Origin: Pseudomonas fluorescens
GTDB lineage: Bacteria; Pseudomonadota; Gammaproteobacteria; Pseudomonadales; Pseudomonadaceae
Length of the DNA stretch: 64,000 bases
Direction: 5' to 3'
NCBI RefSeq assembly: GCF_902497745.1
Contig: NZ_CABVHJ010000021.1
Location: 1 to 64,000 of the forward strand
A model generated the notes under the pieces. The model was not told where the DNA came from. It saw only the letters and a program-made list of their open reading frames with translations, and made no database searches. Of the stretch, positions 9,318-17,621 are shown one piece after another (the first letter of the stretch is position 1; the number at the start of each line of letters is the position of its first letter). The position numbers and the translations under genes are program-made.

Positions 9318-10532
9318 ATGACCGACCCCGCCAGCGCCGATTTCAGCCGCGTCGACCGCACCGCCCGTGTGGACAAACTGCCCTATGCCGCGTTGCTGGC
9401 GTTCGCCATGACCGGCTTCATCGCCATCCTCACCGAAACCCTGCCGGCCGGGCTACTTCCGCAAATCGGTGCCGGGCTCAATGTCAGCGAGGTGCTCGCC
9501 GGACAACTGGTGACGCTGTATGCGCTCGGTTCGATTGTCGCGGCGATTCCGCTGACCGTCGCCACGCGCGGCTGGCCTCGGCGCCGGGTGTTGTTGATGA
9601 CGGTTGGCGGGTTTCTGATATTCAACACTGTCACCACATTCTCCAGCCATTACGGCCTGACCTTGGCTTCGCGCTTCCTCGCCGGGATGGCGGCGGGGTT
9701 GTCGTGGGGGATCATGGCGGGGTATGCGCGCGTAATCGTGCCGGTGCATCAACAGGGGAGGGCGCTGGCGATTGCCATGCTCGGCACGCCCGTAGCGTTG
9801 TCGCTGGGCACGCCGGCGGGGACGTGGCTGGGCAATCTGATCGGCTGGCGCGCGTCGTTCGGGATCATGTCGGCGCTGGCGCTGGTGCTTGCAGCGTGGA
9901 TTGTTATCGCGGTGCCGGATCGTCCGGGGCAGGCCAGTAATGAGCGTCTGCCGTTGCTCGAATCAATGCGCCTGCCGGGCGTGCGGCCGGTGTTGTTCGT
10001 GGTACTGACGTGGATGCTCGGGCACAACATTCTCTACACATACATTGCGCCATTTCTGATGCAGGCCGGGCTGGCTGACCGGGTCGATCTGGTGCTGCTG
10101 GTGTTTGGCCTGTGTTCGCTGGTGGGGATCTGGATCATCGGCATGCTGGTGGATCGCTGGCTGCGCTGGCTGACGCTGATCAGCCTCGCGGTGTTTGCGC
10201 TGACGGCATTGGTGTTGGCGCTGGCGGCGCCTTCGCCGCTGATTATTTATGCCTGCATGGCGGTGTGGGGATTGTCGTTTGGCGGCTCGGCGACGTTGCT
10301 GCTGACCTCGGCGGCGGACTCGGCCGGTGATCACGTCGACGTGGTGCAGGCGATGCTCACGACGTCCTGGAACGTGGCGATTGCCGGGGGCGGGTTGTTT
10401 GGTGGCTTGCTGCTGGATCGGGCAGGGGCGATGTCGTTTCCGTGGGCATTGCTGATTCTGTCGCTGATTGCCCTGGCCACGGTGTGGATCAACAAAACCC
10501 ACAGCTTCAAACCGGGACGGCGAGTGCACTGA
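9318..10532 (+). CDS. MFS transporter, DHA1 (AraJ/YdhP-like) family
   Basis: 404 residues, 12 predicted membrane segments. Start ATG 9318 with AAGGAG upstream; the longer frame only runs through the REPIN. Drug:proton antiporter-type hallmarks: an N-terminal TGFIAILTETLPAGLLP and the loop 2-3 motif ATRGWPRRRVLL. It exports a small molecule from the cytosol; the substrate is unknown. The protein at 49324-50529 is a clear paralogue, sharing LPAGLLPQ, GQLVTLYA and ATRGW. No regulator is adjacent. Confidence 0.88.
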   Translation: MTDPASADFSRVDRTARVDKLPYAALLAFAMTGFIAILTETLPAGLLPQIGAGLNVSEVLAGQLVTLYALGSIVAAIPLTVATRGWPRRRVLLMTVGGFLIFNTVTTFSSHYGLTLASRFLAGMAAGLSWGIMAGYARVIVPVHQQGRALAIAMLGTPVALSLGTPAGTWLGNLIGWRASFGIMSALALVLAAWIVIAVPDRPGQASNERLPLLESMRLPGVRPVLFVVLTWMLGHNILYTYIAPFLMQAGLADRVDLVLLVFGLCSLVGIWIIGMLVDRWLRWLTLISLAVFALTALVLALAAPSPLIIYACMAVWGLSFGGSATLLLTSAADSAGDHVDVVQAMLTTSWNVAIAGGGLFGGLLLDRAGAMSFPWALLILSLIALATVWINKTHSFKPGRRVH

Positions 10533-10553
10533 TTCATCAGCCACCCCACGACC

Positions 10554-10644
10554 CCTGTGGGAGCGAGCCTGCTCGCGAATGCGGTGGAACATTCAACTCA
10601 TCTGTCGACTGACACACCGTATTCGCGAGCAGGCTCGCTCCCAA
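10554..10644. repeat. REPIN
   Basis: GTGGGAGCGAGCCTGCTCGC and its inverse GCGAGCAGGCTCGCTCCCA, between two co-oriented transporter genes. Confidence 0.85.
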
Positions 10645-10763
10645 GTGATATGGGTTGATGAGTTCGATATGGCATAACGATAGACCGCATCGATATATGT
10701 GGTTATAAGAAAAATCGCTATGCTGCGGGCCAGATTTTTCCTGTCGTTTTTCTGGACGTGTTA

Positions 10764-11549
10764 ATGGAATTGGCGAATTTCGGCCTGGTGATTGCCGGGC
10801 TGGTGGTGGGTTTTATTGTCGGCATGACCGGTGTCGGCGGTGGTTCGTTGATGACGCCGATTCTGCTGTGGTTCGGCATCAACCCGGCAACGGCGGTGGG
10901 CACTGACCTGTTGTACGCCGCCATTACCAAATCCAGCGGCGTCCTCGTTCACCGCAAGAACAAAAACATCGACTGGGCCATCACTGGCTGGCTGACCCTC
11001 GGCAGCGTGCCGGCGGTGGCCATGACCTTGTGGTTCCTCAGCACCCTGCACACCGCGCCGGACGCGATGAACGCCATCATCAAACAGGCGCTGGGCTTCG
11101 TCCTGTTCGCCACCGCGTTGGCGATCTTCTTCAAGAAGCGCTTGCTCGAATTCGCCCACAAACGCGCCGGTGGCAACTACAACCCGAGCGGTTCACGGTT
11201 GAACATGATGACCGTCATCACCGGTCTGATCCTCGGCACCATGGTTGCCTTGACCTCGATCGGTGCGGGCGCCCTCGGCACTGTCGCGTTGTTCATCCTT
11301 TATCCGCTGCTGCCGACCCGTCGCTTGGTCGGCACTGAAATCGCCCACGCCGTGCCGCTGACCCTGGTCGCCGGTCTGGGCCACGCGAGCATGGGCAACA
11401 TGGATTGGGGTGTGCTGGGCTTTTTGCTGGTGGGTTCGTTGCCAGGCATCTGGCTCGGCAGCCACCTGACCGGGCGCATTTCCGATGAAGTACTGCGCCC
11501 GTGCCTGGCGACGATGCTGGTGCTGATCGGTTACAAACTGGCGTTTTAA
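10764..11549 (+). CDS. TauE/SafE family permease
   Basis: 261 residues, about 8 membrane segments. The family's glycine-rich N-terminal motif VGMTGVGGGSLMTPIL and its weaker repeat LTSIGAGALGTVAL in the second half are both present. Members move sulfite, sulfoacetate, taurine-derived anions or other small anions across the inner membrane. Start ATG 10764 after GGA; GTG 10758 is two codons earlier. The last four bases overlap the end of the convergent acetyltransferase gene. No sulfonate genes lie nearby, so the substrate is open. Confidence 0.87.
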   Translation: MELANFGLVIAGLVVGFIVGMTGVGGGSLMTPILLWFGINPATAVGTDLLYAAITKSSGVLVHRKNKNIDWAITGWLTLGSVPAVAMTLWFLSTLHTAPDAMNAIIKQALGFVLFATALAIFFKKRLLEFAHKRAGGNYNPSGSRLNMMTVITGLILGTMVALTSIGAGALGTVALFILYPLLPTRRLVGTEIAHAVPLTLVAGLGHASMGNMDWGVLGFLLVGSLPGIWLGSHLTGRISDEVLRPCLATMLVLIGYKLAF

Positions 11550-12019
11550 GTGGTGTATTTCATCACCGTCACCGGCAAGTCCTCGTACACCAGTTCCTCA
11601 ACCACTTCCCAGCCCAGCCGTGCATACAGCGACTGCGACGTGTCGGTGTACAGATACAACTCGGGCACGCCCAGCGCCGTCGCTTCTGCAACCACTCGAT
11701 TGACCAGTTGCGAAGCAATCCCGCGATCGCGTTCCTCAGCCTTGACGTAAACCCCCGCCAGCCATGGCGTCAGGTTCGGGCGCAGCTTCAGATCATTTTC
11801 GATCAGCAGCGCGCCGCCCAGCAGTCGCGAACCCTCCAGCGCTACCACGACACTCGGCACTGCACCTTTGCCGCAGGATTCGCGCATGTGTTCGATACGG
11901 TCCTCGACGGTTTGTCCGGGACGGAACTCGCCCCATTCCTCGAAGTTGAGCGTGGCCAGTTCTTCGATCAATTCGGGGTGATCGCACAGGTAATCGATGT
12001 GCATGCGGGTGAACTCCAT
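11546..12019 (-). CDS. GNAT N-acetyltransferase
   Basis: 157 residues. The acetyl-CoA core is visible: VVVALEGSRLLGGALL (strand), then WLAGVYVKAEERDRGIASQLV with the pyrophosphate loop R-x-x-G-I/A (ERDRGIA), and a C-terminal YLYTDTSQSLYARLGWE. The amine acceptor is unknown. It overlaps the TauE gene tail to tail by 4 bp. A lone gene otherwise. Confidence 0.87.
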   Translation of the reverse strand: MEFTRMHIDYLCDHPELIEELATLNFEEWGEFRPGQTVEDRIEHMRESCGKGAVPSVVVALEGSRLLGGALLIENDLKLRPNLTPWLAGVYVKAEERDRGIASQLVNRVVAEATALGVPELYLYTDTSQSLYARLGWEVVEELVYEDLPVTVMKYTT

Positions 12020-12212
12020 TTCATGGGCAGAACCACCACCCTAATGCGCTCATAAAAGGTAATCAAATCCGGGTTGCGATCACGTCGGCGATGTTGCGCA
12101 ATGTCGTGCCTGTCCTAAGCTTCTGTACAGGCGATACCCATTTGCCGGGTTGTCCCGGAACAATCGCCACGATGCGCAATCAGTAGTGCGTGGATATCAA
12201 AAGGAGATGCGC

Positions 12213-12776
12213 ATGCTCATCAGGTCACTGACCCTGACACTCTTGCTGGCGATCGCCGGCCCCTTGTTCGCCGCTGACAACGATTCGCCCATCGCCGGGG
12301 ATATGGGCCGCGCCCGACCGCTGATCGTGATCGCACAAAGCACGGTCGACCCCGTGTGGGTAGCCCTGAAAAAGTCGCTGGAGGATCCCGCCAACAAAAA
12401 GGGCGTCACCGATCGCAACATCAAGGTCTACACCATCCTCAACATGGCCGGCCAGCTCGACGGCAAGGACATGGGCCAGCAAGACACCATGGCGCTGCTG
12501 CGCTCGCTGAAGCTCGGCGCCGGGGCGTATCCGAAAGTGTTCCTGGTGGGCAAAGACGGCGAGACCAAGCTCTCGGCCTCCGGGGATGAAGCGAAAGCAG
12601 TGGACTTGAAGAAAATCTTCGACACCATCGATGCCATGCCGATGGCCGAGAAGGAAGCGGCCGCTGCGGCGCAGGCGCCAGTTGCTGCTACGCCGGAACC
12701 TGCCAAAGGCGCGAAGAACGCCAAACCCGCCAAGCCTGCGAAACCAGCCAAGCCGCCGGAAATGCCGGATGACTGA
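12213..12776 (+). CDS. exported DUF4174-type protein with Ala/Lys/Pro tail
   Basis: 187 residues; start ATG 12213 lies 6 bp after AAGGAG, which fits better than the ATG two codons earlier. A signal peptide ends at about residue 20 (PLFAADN). The body (RPLIVIAQSTVDPVWVALKKSL through KVFLVGKDGETKLSASG) has the strand-helix order of a thioredoxin-like DUF4174 domain but lacks a CxxC. The last 45 residues are low-complexity AAAQAPVAATPEP then KPAKPAKPAKPAKPPE, likely disordered. Periplasmic; function unknown. A rho-independent terminator follows. Confidence 0.75.
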   Translation: MLIRSLTLTLLLAIAGPLFAADNDSPIAGDMGRARPLIVIAQSTVDPVWVALKKSLEDPANKKGVTDRNIKVYTILNMAGQLDGKDMGQQDTMALLRSLKLGAGAYPKVFLVGKDGETKLSASGDEAKAVDLKKIFDTIDAMPMAEKEAAAAAQAPVAATPEPAKGAKNAKPAKPAKPAKPPEMPDD

Positions 12777-12805
12777 TTGGTTGTTGTAGAGACGATTTCA
12801 CGTCA

Positions 12806-12845
12806 AAAGGGGCGAGAGGATTCAATCTTCTCGCCCCTTTTTTAT
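12806..12845 (+). terminator. rho-independent terminator
   Basis: AAGGGGCGAGA, a loop, then TCTCGCCCCTTTTTT: a strong GC stem with a six-T tail, 30 bp after the DUF4174 stop. Confidence 0.9.
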
Positions 12846-13062
12846 TTCTGAATGCTCCGGCGCAATGCCCTTCAAACTCGTCGGATTTTTCCTGCAAGTC
12901 GCGGCGGCGGTGGTGAACTGGTGGGCTTGGGGGAGGAGGGATAGTCTTCTTTGGCCGCTGCAAAAAGCAGTGGTCGGACGTGGAAGTCCGGTTGTCGGTT
13001 ACATCCATCAATGTCTCAAAAGCGTATGTCGACGTTATTTATGTCAACATCGCCGCGTTTTT

Positions 13063-13143
13063 GGCGGCTGTGCGCAGGGGCACTTTCGAGTGCGCCGGGT
13101 TTTGGTGGATTGGCCTGGTCTTCCACACCTGCGTACAGCTGCC
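13063..13143 (+). ncRNA. candidate structured RNA: three-way junction upstream of DUF6124 gene
   Basis: Found by pairing the bases by eye. P1: 13063-13078 (GGCGGCTGTGCGCAGG) pairs with 13128-13143 (CCTGCGTACAGCTGCC) over 16 bp with only two G-U pairs. P2: 13080-13093, GCACT-TTCG-AGTGC, a perfect hairpin with a UUCG tetraloop. P3: 13105-13109 with 13122-13126 (GTGGA/TCCAC); CCGGG/CCTGG offers an alternative. A further hairpin at 13157-13188 (AGTGA..TCACT with GTAG..CTAC inside) holds the only purine-rich stretch, AGAAAGG, before the DUF6124 start. It could be a cis-regulator or a separate small RNA. I know no Rfam match. Confidence 0.6.
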
Positions 13144-13202
13144 ACCCTCATGTGGAAGTGAGAAAGGTAGTTTTTCCTACAGTTCACTACGGTACTTCAT
13201 AC

Positions 13203-13529
13203 ATGAAAAAACCAACGCCAAACCCTCCCGAATCCCCCATGGATTCAGGATCCTTCGACGCCCACAACCCCCGATTACGCAACCCGCATCACCCCGATCC
13301 CATCAGCCATCTCTTCACCATCCTCCCTGATATCGATACCCCCACGCCGCTCTGCCACGCTTGCGAAACCCTCGCTTCACTCAATGTCCTGACTACCGAT
13401 CTGGCTGCAGAACTGCAAGGTTCACCGCGCAGTCTCGCCTTGTCGATTCAGCAGTTGGCCGTGCTCGGCGAGTTGCTGGTCAACCGCGCGCTGGACAATC
13501 TCGATCCACCTGCGGCGACGCAACATTGA
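13203..13529 (+). CDS. DUF6124 family protein
   Basis: 108 residues from ATG 13203. It opens MKKPTPNPPE, the trademark of the Pseudomonas DUF6124 family. It then has the family's C-terminal helix region: HACETLASLNVLTTDLA, LALSIQQLAVLGELLVNRALDNLDP. Helical and cytosolic, with no catalytic motif; function unknown. There is no good Shine-Dalgarno before the start (ACTTCATAC), which is notable because the upstream RNA is highly structured. The same frame is open back to 12951, so a longer form cannot be excluded. A second small gene follows after 16 bp. Confidence 0.8.
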   Translation: MKKPTPNPPESPMDSGSFDAHNPRLRNPHHPDPISHLFTILPDIDTPTPLCHACETLASLNVLTTDLAAELQGSPRSLALSIQQLAVLGELLVNRALDNLDPPAATQH

Positions 13530-13545
13530 ACAGGGAGGTTCAAAC

Positions 13546-13800
13546 ATGACGCGATATATTCCGCTGACCGGGATTGACTGCAAGATTCCCGCTCTGCTGA
13601 TCGACCGCGAAGCACCGGTAGATGTGCTGCATGGCACAGCGGCTTACCGTTTGCGCTGTGTCACGCAACTGATGGAGACACTGGCGCTCGGTGACGGCAA
13701 GGGCCACGACACCTTGCTGCTGCAGGATTTCGCCCGGGTGATAGCGATCCCGTTGCGCGATAGCTGCGACTTGATGGATGTCATCGGCTGGAAGTTGTAG
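13546..13800 (+). CDS. small conserved protein, second gene of the DUF6124 unit
   Basis: 84 residues with a strong AGGGAGG site before ATG 13546, 16 bp after the DUF6124 stop, so the two are surely co-transcribed. The order (PLTGIDCKIPALLIDREAPVDVLHGTAAYRLRCVTQLMETLALGD, then LLLQDFARVIAIPLRDSCDLMDVIG) recalls DUF3077-like small Pseudomonas proteins: a short N-terminal extended part followed by two helices. The match is weak. No signal peptide or membrane segment; function unknown. Confidence 0.75.
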   Translation: MTRYIPLTGIDCKIPALLIDREAPVDVLHGTAAYRLRCVTQLMETLALGDGKGHDTLLLQDFARVIAIPLRDSCDLMDVIGWKL

Positions 13801-13823
13801 GCTCAGCTTTAAAGGCTGAAACG

Positions 13824-13912
13824 AAAAGATCGCAGCCTGCGGCAGCTCCTACATCGACCGAGTGGAAACCCGATCCTGTAGGAGCTGCCGCAGGCTGCGA
13901 TCTTTTGATTTT
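13824..13912. repeat. second-family REP pair
   Basis: AAAAGATCGCAGCCTGCGGC faces TGCCGCAGGCTGCGATCTTTT across about 35 bp: almost perfect inverted arms. It separates the DUF6124 unit from the convergent ampC and may act as a bidirectional terminator. Confidence 0.85.
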
Positions 13913-15078
13913 CAGTCAGTGACAGCGCTGAGGATTTTGTGGGCTATTTTCACCCGCTCAGGAATCAGGAAGTTCTTGTTGGCCATGATCACGATGCCAA
14001 CGTCCTTGCTCGGCACAAACGCCACGTAAGTCCCGAAACCACCCGTCGAACCGGTCTTGTTGATCAACACCTCTTCCGGTTGCGGTTGCGGCGGATTCAG
14101 CCACTGCACCTTGTGCGCCTGCATGGCCATTTCCGTCGAGTTGCCCGCCAGCAAGCGATTGAGGTTGATCGGGTAGCGGTACATTTCCCAACCCAGACCT
14201 TGGGTCATGTCGCCAACCGTGTAGTAGCCGGTGTGGGTGTTGGCGATGGTTTTTTGCAGTACCGCTTCCAGCGTTTCAGGCTTCAGGTTGGCTTGCACGT
14301 AACGCAGCATGTCCACTGCACTGGTTTTCACGCCATAGGCCTGCGAATCCAGGGCGCCGGACGTGACGCGCACCGGTTTGCCGTTCTTGTCATAGCCTAG
14401 CGCATACAGTTCCATTTGCGCGGCAGGCACGCTGAGGTAGGTGTGCTGCAAGCCGAGTTTCGGCAGCAGGGTTTGCGTCATCGCCTGATCAAACGGCTGG
14501 CCGAGGCTTTTCGCGGCCAGATAACCGAACAGGCCCAGACTCGGGTTGGAGTATTGGCGATGGCTGCCTGCCGGATACACCGGTTTCCACTGTTGGAAAT
14601 AGCCGAGCATCTTGTCAGACGAATCCGCGTTGTCCGGGAATTGCAGCGGCAAACCGCCAGCACTGTAGGTGCCCAGTTCCAGCACGCTGATAGTGTCGAA
14701 GGCGCTGCCTTTCAATTCAGGCCAGAGCTGACTGGCCTTGGTCGACAGATCGAGTTTGCCGGTCGCTTGGGCGTAACCGGCGAGGGTGGCGGTGAAGGTT
14801 TTGCTCACCGAGCCGATTTCGAACAGGGTGTTTTCGCTGACTTTCTGCCCGGTGTCTTTGCTGGCGACGCCGTAGTTAAAGTAATGCGCCTTGCCGTTGA
14901 TGGTCAGCGCTACGGTGAGGCCGGGAATGTTCTGCTGCTGCATCACGGGCGTTACCGCGTCGTTGACCAGTGCTTGCAACTGCGCATCGTCGGGTACGCC
15001 GGCGAGACAGGATGTGGCGCCAAAAAACAGGCCGAAAGCAGCGCAGGAAATGACTTTGCTCGATTGAATGGATGACAT
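13912..15078 (-). CDS. ampC: class C beta-lactamase
   Basis: 388 residues from ATG 15078 (MSSIQSSK). The signal peptide ends near SCLAG, so it is periplasmic. It hydrolyses beta-lactams, best cephalosporins. Active-site motifs, all intact: the Ser of SVSK (GSVSKTFTATLAGY), the Tyr of YSN (RQYSNPSLGLFG) and KTG (INKTGSTGGFG). Divergent from ampR with 160 bp between, the usual inducible layout in which AmpR responds to cell-wall recycling muropeptides. It ends in the REP pair. This is the chromosomal AmpC of Pseudomonas, not an acquired one. Confidence 0.95.
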   Translation of the reverse strand: MSSIQSSKVISCAAFGLFFGATSCLAGVPDDAQLQALVNDAVTPVMQQQNIPGLTVALTINGKAHYFNYGVASKDTGQKVSENTLFEIGSVSKTFTATLAGYAQATGKLDLSTKASQLWPELKGSAFDTISVLELGTYSAGGLPLQFPDNADSSDKMLGYFQQWKPVYPAGSHRQYSNPSLGLFGYLAAKSLGQPFDQAMTQTLLPKLGLQHTYLSVPAAQMELYALGYDKNGKPVRVTSGALDSQAYGVKTSAVDMLRYVQANLKPETLEAVLQKTIANTHTGYYTVGDMTQGLGWEMYRYPINLNRLLAGNSTEMAMQAHKVQWLNPPQPQPEEVLINKTGSTGGFGTYVAFVPSKDVGIVIMANKNFLIPERVKIAHKILSAVTD

Positions 15079-15238
15079 GAATGAACCACTCTCCATGAGT
15101 GTTGATGACGTTATCCCGCTACACTGCGGGCGATTTCTTCGTTGGGCAACTGATCAGCGCCGCCAATCTAGTCAGCGCGACGCCAATCGACAAACGACGA
15201 AAACTCGCACGAGCCATTAGAAAAATTTGGGACTGGGC
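15079..15238. promoter_or_regulatory. ampC-ampR divergent control region
   Basis: 160 bp between divergent start codons. By analogy with other ampC-ampR pairs it holds both promoters and the AmpR operator. A repeated CGCCAATC lies at about 15161 and 15181 (GCCGCCAATCTAG, GACGCCAATCGAC). I could not fix the exact LysR box. Confidence 0.6.
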
Positions 15239-16111
15239 ATGATTCGACCGCAATTGCCGCTCAACGCTCTACGCGCCTTTGAAGCCTCCGCACGTCATTT
15301 GAGCTTCACCCGCGCAGCCGTGGAGCTGTGCGTTACCCAGGCTGCTGTCAGCCATCAGGTGAAAAGCCTTGAGGCCCAACTTAACGTAACCCTGTTCAAA
15401 CGCCTGCCCCGTGGGCTGATGCTGACCAGTGAAGGCGAAACCCTGTTGCCGGTGCTGAGCACCTCGTTCGATCACATCGCGCAGATTCTCGAACGCCTCG
15501 CCGGTGGTCAGTATCGCGAAATGTTGACCGTTGGTGCGGTGGGTACATTCGCCGTGGGCTGGTTGTTGCCGCGGCTGGCGGACTTCTGCGCGAAACATCC
15601 GCTCATAGATTTGCGCCTGTCGACCAACAACAACCGCGTGGATGTGGCGGCAGAAGGGCTGGATTACGCGATCCGCTTTGGTGCCGGGGCGTGGCATGGT
15701 ATCGAGGCAACGCGGTTGTTCGATGCACCGCTGTCGGTGTTGTGCGTGCCGGAGATCGCCCGGCAATTGCATTCGCCGGGGGATCTTTTGCAGCAAACAC
15801 TGCTGCGCTCCTATCGCACCGATGAATGGCCGGAATGGTTTCAGGCTGCCGGTCTGGCGACGCAGGCAGCACCGCCGCAGAGCATCGTTTTCGATTCATC
15901 GCTGGCGATGATGGAGGCGGCGTTGCAGGGCAGCGGGGTGGCATTGGCGCCGCCGCTGATGTTCGCCCGGCAACTGGCGGCGGAGGCGATTTGTCAGCCG
16001 TTTGCGATTGAGATTACGACGGGGAGTTACTGGTTGACGCGGTTGCAGTCGCGGCCGGAAACGGCGGCGATGATGGCGTTCAAAACCTGGCTGCTGCAAC
16101 TCCCTGGTTAA
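15239..16111 (+). CDS. ampR: LysR-type regulator of ampC
   Basis: 290 residues from ATG 15239 (MIRPQLPLNALRAFEAS), nearly identical in its first 60 residues to P. aeruginosa AmpR. Helix-turn-helix at about 20-40 (LSFTRAAVELCVTQAAVSHQV). The effector domain keeps the AmpR stretch VGAVGTFAVGWLLPRL and NNNRVDVAAEGLDYAIRFG. It represses ampC when bound to UDP-MurNAc-pentapeptide and activates it with anhydro-muropeptides (known of the family). Starts 160 bp from ampC on the other strand. Confidence 0.95.
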   Translation: MIRPQLPLNALRAFEASARHLSFTRAAVELCVTQAAVSHQVKSLEAQLNVTLFKRLPRGLMLTSEGETLLPVLSTSFDHIAQILERLAGGQYREMLTVGAVGTFAVGWLLPRLADFCAKHPLIDLRLSTNNNRVDVAAEGLDYAIRFGAGAWHGIEATRLFDAPLSVLCVPEIARQLHSPGDLLQQTLLRSYRTDEWPEWFQAAGLATQAAPPQSIVFDSSLAMMEAALQGSGVALAPPLMFARQLAAEAICQPFAIEITTGSYWLTRLQSRPETAAMMAFKTWLLQLPG

Positions 16112-16121
16112 TACATAACCC

Positions 16122-16213
16122 CTGTGGGAGCGAGCCTGCTCGCGAAAGCGGTGTGTCAGTCGACAAAAATGTTGGCTGTTACATCGTATTCGCGAGCAGG
16201 CTCGCTCCCACAG
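16122..16213. repeat. REPIN
   Basis: CCTGTGGGAGCGAGCCTGCT faces AGCAGGCTCGCTCCCACAGG; lies between convergent ampR and gudD. Confidence 0.85.
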
Positions 16214-16241
16214 GGGAGGGTGGTGGATGGAAGAGAACCTG

Positions 16242-17585
16242 TTACCGCACCAGACACGGCCGCTTGTTATCGAACTTCCAACCCGGAATCAAAAACTGCA
16301 TCGCCACGCTATCATCCCGCGCGCCGAGGCCCATGCCTTTATACAGTTCATGAGCCTTGGCCACTTGATCCATATCCAGCTCGACACCCAGCCCCGGCTT
16401 CTCCGGCACCTGCACCAGACCATCGACAATTTGCAGCGGCGCTTTGGTCAAACGTTGGCCGTCCTGCCAGATCCAGTGGGTGTCGATCGCGGTGATCTCG
16501 CCCGGTGCGGCAGCGGCGACATGGGTGAACATCGCCAGCGAGATGTCGAAGTGGTTGTTGGAGTGCGAGCCCCAGGTCAGGCCCCATTCATGGCACATCT
16601 GCGCCACGCGCACCGAACCCTGCATGGTCCAGAAGTGCGGGTCGGCCAGTGGAATATCCACCGACTGCAACTGGATCGCATGACCCATCTCGCGCCAGTC
16701 AGTGGCGATCATGTTGGTAGCGGTTTTCAGGCCGGTAGCTCGGCGGAATTCGGCCATGACTTCGCGGCCGGAATAACCGTTTTCCGCACCGCACGGGTCT
16801 TCGGCATAGGCGAGCACATGATGCTGGTCGCGGCATAAGCGAATGGCCTCTTTCAGTGACCACGCGCCGTTCGGATCGAGGGTGATGCGCGCATCAGGAA
16901 AGCGTTCGGCCAGCGCTGTCACCGCTTCGATTTCCGCATCGCCGCTGAGCACGCCGCCCTTGAGTTTGAAGTCCTTGAAACCGTATTTCGTGTGGGCCGC
17001 TTCGGCGAGGCGCACCACGGCTTCGGCAGTCATGGCTTTTTCGTGACGCACGCGGAACCAGTCGTTGTCGGCGTCTGGTTCGCTGCGATAGGCGAGTCCG
17101 GTTTCGCGCTGATCGCCAACGTAAAACAGGTAACCGAGCATCTTCACTTCATCGCGTTGCTGCCCTTCGCCGAGCAATGCCGCCACCGGTACATCGAGAT
17201 GCTGACCGAGCAGGTCGAGCAGCGCGGCTTCAAGGCCGGTCACGGCGTGAATGGTGATGCGCAGATCGAACGTCTGCAGACCACGACCGCCGGCATCGCG
17301 GTCGGCGAAGGTCTGGCGCACTTGATTGAGGATCTTCTGCCAAGTGCCGATCGGGCTGCCGACCACCAGGCTGCGCGCGTCTTCCAAAGTCTGGCGAATA
17401 CGCTCGCCACCGGGAACTTCACCGACGCCGGTGTGACCGGAGTTGTCCTTGAGGATAACGATGTTGCGGGTGAAAAACGGCCCGTGGGCGCCACTCAGAT
17501 TGAGCAGCATGCCATCGTGGCCGGCCACTGGAATGACTTGCATGTCGGTGATGATCGGGGCTTTGGCGGTGTCGTGTGCGGTCAT
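16242..17585 (-). CDS. gudD: glucarate dehydratase
   Basis: 447 residues from ATG 17585 (MTAHDTAKAP), with AAGGAT as ribosome site; the ORF could begin seven codons earlier. Enolase superfamily: it removes water from D-glucarate to give 5-keto-4-deoxyglucarate. Seen: the KLKGG stretch holding the catalytic Lys pair (near residue 210), metal ligands in ITLDPNGAW, YAEDPCGAE and NMIATDW, and the catalytic His in SHSNNHFD. Directly downstream of gudP by 36 bp in the same operon. Cytosolic. The later steps (dehydratase/aldolase) are not in this window. Confidence 0.95.
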   Translation of the reverse strand: MTAHDTAKAPIITDMQVIPVAGHDGMLLNLSGAHGPFFTRNIVILKDNSGHTGVGEVPGGERIRQTLEDARSLVVGSPIGTWQKILNQVRQTFADRDAGGRGLQTFDLRITIHAVTGLEAALLDLLGQHLDVPVAALLGEGQQRDEVKMLGYLFYVGDQRETGLAYRSEPDADNDWFRVRHEKAMTAEAVVRLAEAAHTKYGFKDFKLKGGVLSGDAEIEAVTALAERFPDARITLDPNGAWSLKEAIRLCRDQHHVLAYAEDPCGAENGYSGREVMAEFRRATGLKTATNMIATDWREMGHAIQLQSVDIPLADPHFWTMQGSVRVAQMCHEWGLTWGSHSNNHFDISLAMFTHVAAAAPGEITAIDTHWIWQDGQRLTKAPLQIVDGLVQVPEKPGLGVELDMDQVAKAHELYKGMGLGARDDSVAMQFLIPGWKFDNKRPCLVR

Positions 17586-17621
17586 GTTCTTATCCTTAAT
17601 ACGCAATCTTAAAAATGGACG

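Noticed and set aside
12865..13161. 98-codon frame running into the structured RNA
   Set aside because: Wrong phase for DUF6124 and no sign of coding; open only because of the GC-rich stems.
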